Below, one piece after another: positions 6,365-6,932 of a DNA stretch of 6,932 bases (positions within the stretch are counted from its first letter, which is position 1; every line of letters begins with the position of its first letter). The notes under the pieces are model-generated. The model ran no database searches. It had not been told where the DNA came from and worked only from the letters and a program-made list of their open reading frames with translations. Origin of the DNA: Desulfobacterales bacterium (GTDB lineage: Bacteria > Desulfobacterota > DSM-4660 > Desulfatiglandales > Desulfatiglandaceae); contig JAKLQB010000362.1 of NCBI GenBank assembly GCA_022013615.1, forward strand, positions 1-6,932. The letters run 5' to 3'. A program made the translations under genes and the position numbers.

Positions 6365-6392
6365 AATATAAGTACTACTTTTTTTTTGTAAA
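6365..6392 (-). promoter_or_regulatory. Possible sigma-70 promoter of the activator gene
   Basis: On the minus strand TTTACA (6387-6392) and TATATT (6365-6370) are separated by 16 bp, giving a start near 6358 and a leader of about 50 nt. The region is AT-rich, so a chance match is quite possible. Confidence 0.35.
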
Positions 6393-6456
6393 TCCTATCA
6401 GAAAATAAACCTCCTATGAAGATTTTTTCCTATCGAGCAGTGTTTCAGAAATGAGC

Positions 6457-6471
6457 AGAACAATGAATTCC
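6457..6471. promoter_or_regulatory. Distal activator palindrome of groES
   Basis: AGAAC-AATGA-ATTCC, centre 6464, lies 196 bp from the first T of the -24 element at 6660 and 30 bp from the middle site. It was recognised from its position matching the operon arrangement; the motif alone has weaker symmetry. Confidence 0.55.
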
Positions 6472-6486
6472 TAAATCGCTAATATA

Positions 6487-6501
6487 GGAACCCGCAATTC
6501 C
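6487..6501. promoter_or_regulatory. Middle activator palindrome of groES
   Basis: GGAAC-CCGCA-ATTCC has one mismatch to symmetry. Its centre (6494) is 166 bp from the -24 element, identical to the middle site of the minus-strand operon. Confidence 0.65.
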
Positions 6502-6589
6502 TTTTCCAGTTTTTCCTCTATATTTCAGATAGTTAAAGGATGGAAAGGTTGCTCGTTCGGATCAAACTCATGTTTCTTGGGGAATTATC

Positions 6590-6604
6590 GGAATCCTCAG
6601 TTCC
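6590..6604. promoter_or_regulatory. Proximal activator palindrome of groES
   Basis: GGAAT-CCTCA-GTTCC, with outer symmetry extending to ATCGGAA/TTCCGAT (6587-6607). Its centre (6597) is 63 bp from the -24 element, identical to the proximal site of the operon. Confidence 0.7.
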
Positions 6605-6640
6605 GATGATAAAATGCCTGCATTCAAACAAACCTTTAGA

Positions 6641-6653
6641 TATTAATAGGTTA
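6641..6653 (+). promoter_or_regulatory. IHF-like site before the groES promoter
   Basis: TATTAA-TAGG-TTA matches WATCAA-N4-TTR with one mismatch. It lies 7-19 bp before the -24 element, exactly where the full match occurs at the operon promoter and in the same orientation relative to transcription. Confidence 0.45.
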
Positions 6654-6659
6654 TAGCTA

Positions 6660-6675
6660 TGGCACGGGTGTTGCC
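6660..6675 (+). promoter_or_regulatory. Sigma-54 (-24/-12) promoter of groES
   Basis: TGGCACG-GGTG-TTGCC matches the RpoN consensus, with the GG and GC dinucleotides 10 nt apart. Initiation is expected near 6686. The chaperone gene would thus depend on an enhancer-binding protein instead of, or in addition to, a heat-shock sigma factor. Confidence 0.9.
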
Positions 6676-6718
6676 TTAGTATTATGGCGTAATCGATAAA
6701 AACGGATCAAACACTATG

Positions 6719-6724
6719 AGGAGG
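6719..6724 (+). promoter_or_regulatory. groES ribosome-binding site
   Basis: A full AGGAGG, 7 nt before ATG 6732. An in-frame ATG at 6726 lies only 1 nt after it and is too close, so the protein starts MKIKPLGDR. Confidence 0.85.
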
Positions 6725-6731
6725 TATGGAT

Positions 6732-6932
6732 ATGAAAATAAAACCGTTAGGAGATCGAATTCTCGTTTTGGGGGTGGAAAAGGAAAAAAAGACCAAAGGA
6801 GGAATCCTTATACCCGATACGGCAAAAGAAAAACCTCAGGAAGGGAAGGTCATTGCTGTGGGGCCCGGAAAGGTGAACGAAAAGGGTAAACGCATTCCCC
6901 TGGATGTGAAAAAAGGTGATCGTGTGCTTTTC
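6732..6932 (+). CDS. groES: Co-chaperonin GroES, N-terminal part (runs off the window)
   Basis: The first 67 residues of the 10-kDa chaperonin cap, which forms a heptamer that closes the GroEL folding chamber in the cytosol. Typical family features are [12 protein letters not shown] at the start, [15 protein letters not shown] covering the mobile loop that contacts GroEL, the strand GKVIAVGPG, and [12 protein letters not shown]. About 30 residues are expected beyond the edge, with groEL probably next. It is transcribed away from the activator gene, from a sigma-54 promoter with the same site arrangement as the biosynthetic operon. Whether this is the only groES of the genome or an extra, specially regulated copy cannot be told from the window. 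Confidence 0.95.
   Translation, partial: MKIKPLGDRILVLGVEKEKKTKGGILIPDTAKEKPQEGKVIAVGPGKVNEKGKRIPLDVKKGDRVLF

Larger units (their letters stand above)
6310..6731. promoter_or_regulatory. Divergent control region between the activator gene and groES
   Basis: A 422-bp stretch with no gene that I can support. Near the activator gene it has a possible vegetative promoter. Toward groES it has three palindromic activator sites, an IHF-like motif, a -24/-12 promoter, and a leader of about 45 nt with a strong ribosome site. No CIRCE (TTAGCACTC-N9-GAGTGCTAA) heat-shock operator is visible. Confidence 0.7.

Noticed and set aside
6605..6725. CIRCE or sigma-32-type control of groES
   Set aside because: Neither the TTAGCACTC/GAGTGCTAA repeat nor a convincing heat-shock -35/-10 pair is present. 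The -24/-12 element is far stronger.

Overview
The window looks like part of a Gram-negative bacterial chromosome that uses sigma-54 (RpoN). It encodes an NtrC-type activator, carries two near-consensus -24/-12 promoters, and ends in the start of a groES gene. A Desulfobacterota (deltaproteobacterial) or related origin would fit, but this is only an impression from the style of the proteins, not a placement.

Layout. Everything from 6309 leftward lies on the minus strand. A sigma-54 activator gene (4894-6309) comes first. After a control region comes an apparent operon: a possible 46-residue protein (4462-4602), a divergent S-adenosylmethionine-decarboxylase (SpeD)-like pyruvoyl enzyme (4041-4436), a GNAT/FemAB-like acyltransferase (2998-3993), an ATP-grasp carboxylate-amine ligase (1684-2976), and a fold-III PLP decarboxylase (133-1636) whose reading frame is split at a run of nine A. 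On the plus strand, groES begins at 6732 and runs off the right edge.

Function. Two decarboxylases of different chemistry (pyruvoyl and PLP), a ligase and an acyltransferase in one transcription unit suggest production of a small amine or polyamine that is joined to a carboxylate or acyl group. No aminopropyltransferase (speE) is visible, so ordinary spermidine synthesis is not supported here. The product is unknown.

Regulation is the most striking part. The operon and groES each have a sigma-54 promoter (TGGCACG-N4-TTGC) preceded by three 15-bp palindromes of the form RGAAY-N5-RTTCC. Measured from the first T of the -24 element, the palindrome centres lie at 63, 166 and 197 bp (operon) and at 63, 166 and 196 bp (groES). 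An IHF-like motif sits at the same offset (7-19 bp) in both. This suggests one activator, very likely the adjacent gene product, co-induces the biosynthetic operon and the GroES/GroEL chaperone. Two more palindromes 31 bp apart at the left edge (53-67 and 84-98) match the distal pair of the same arrangement and predict a third target promoter about 106 bp left of the window.
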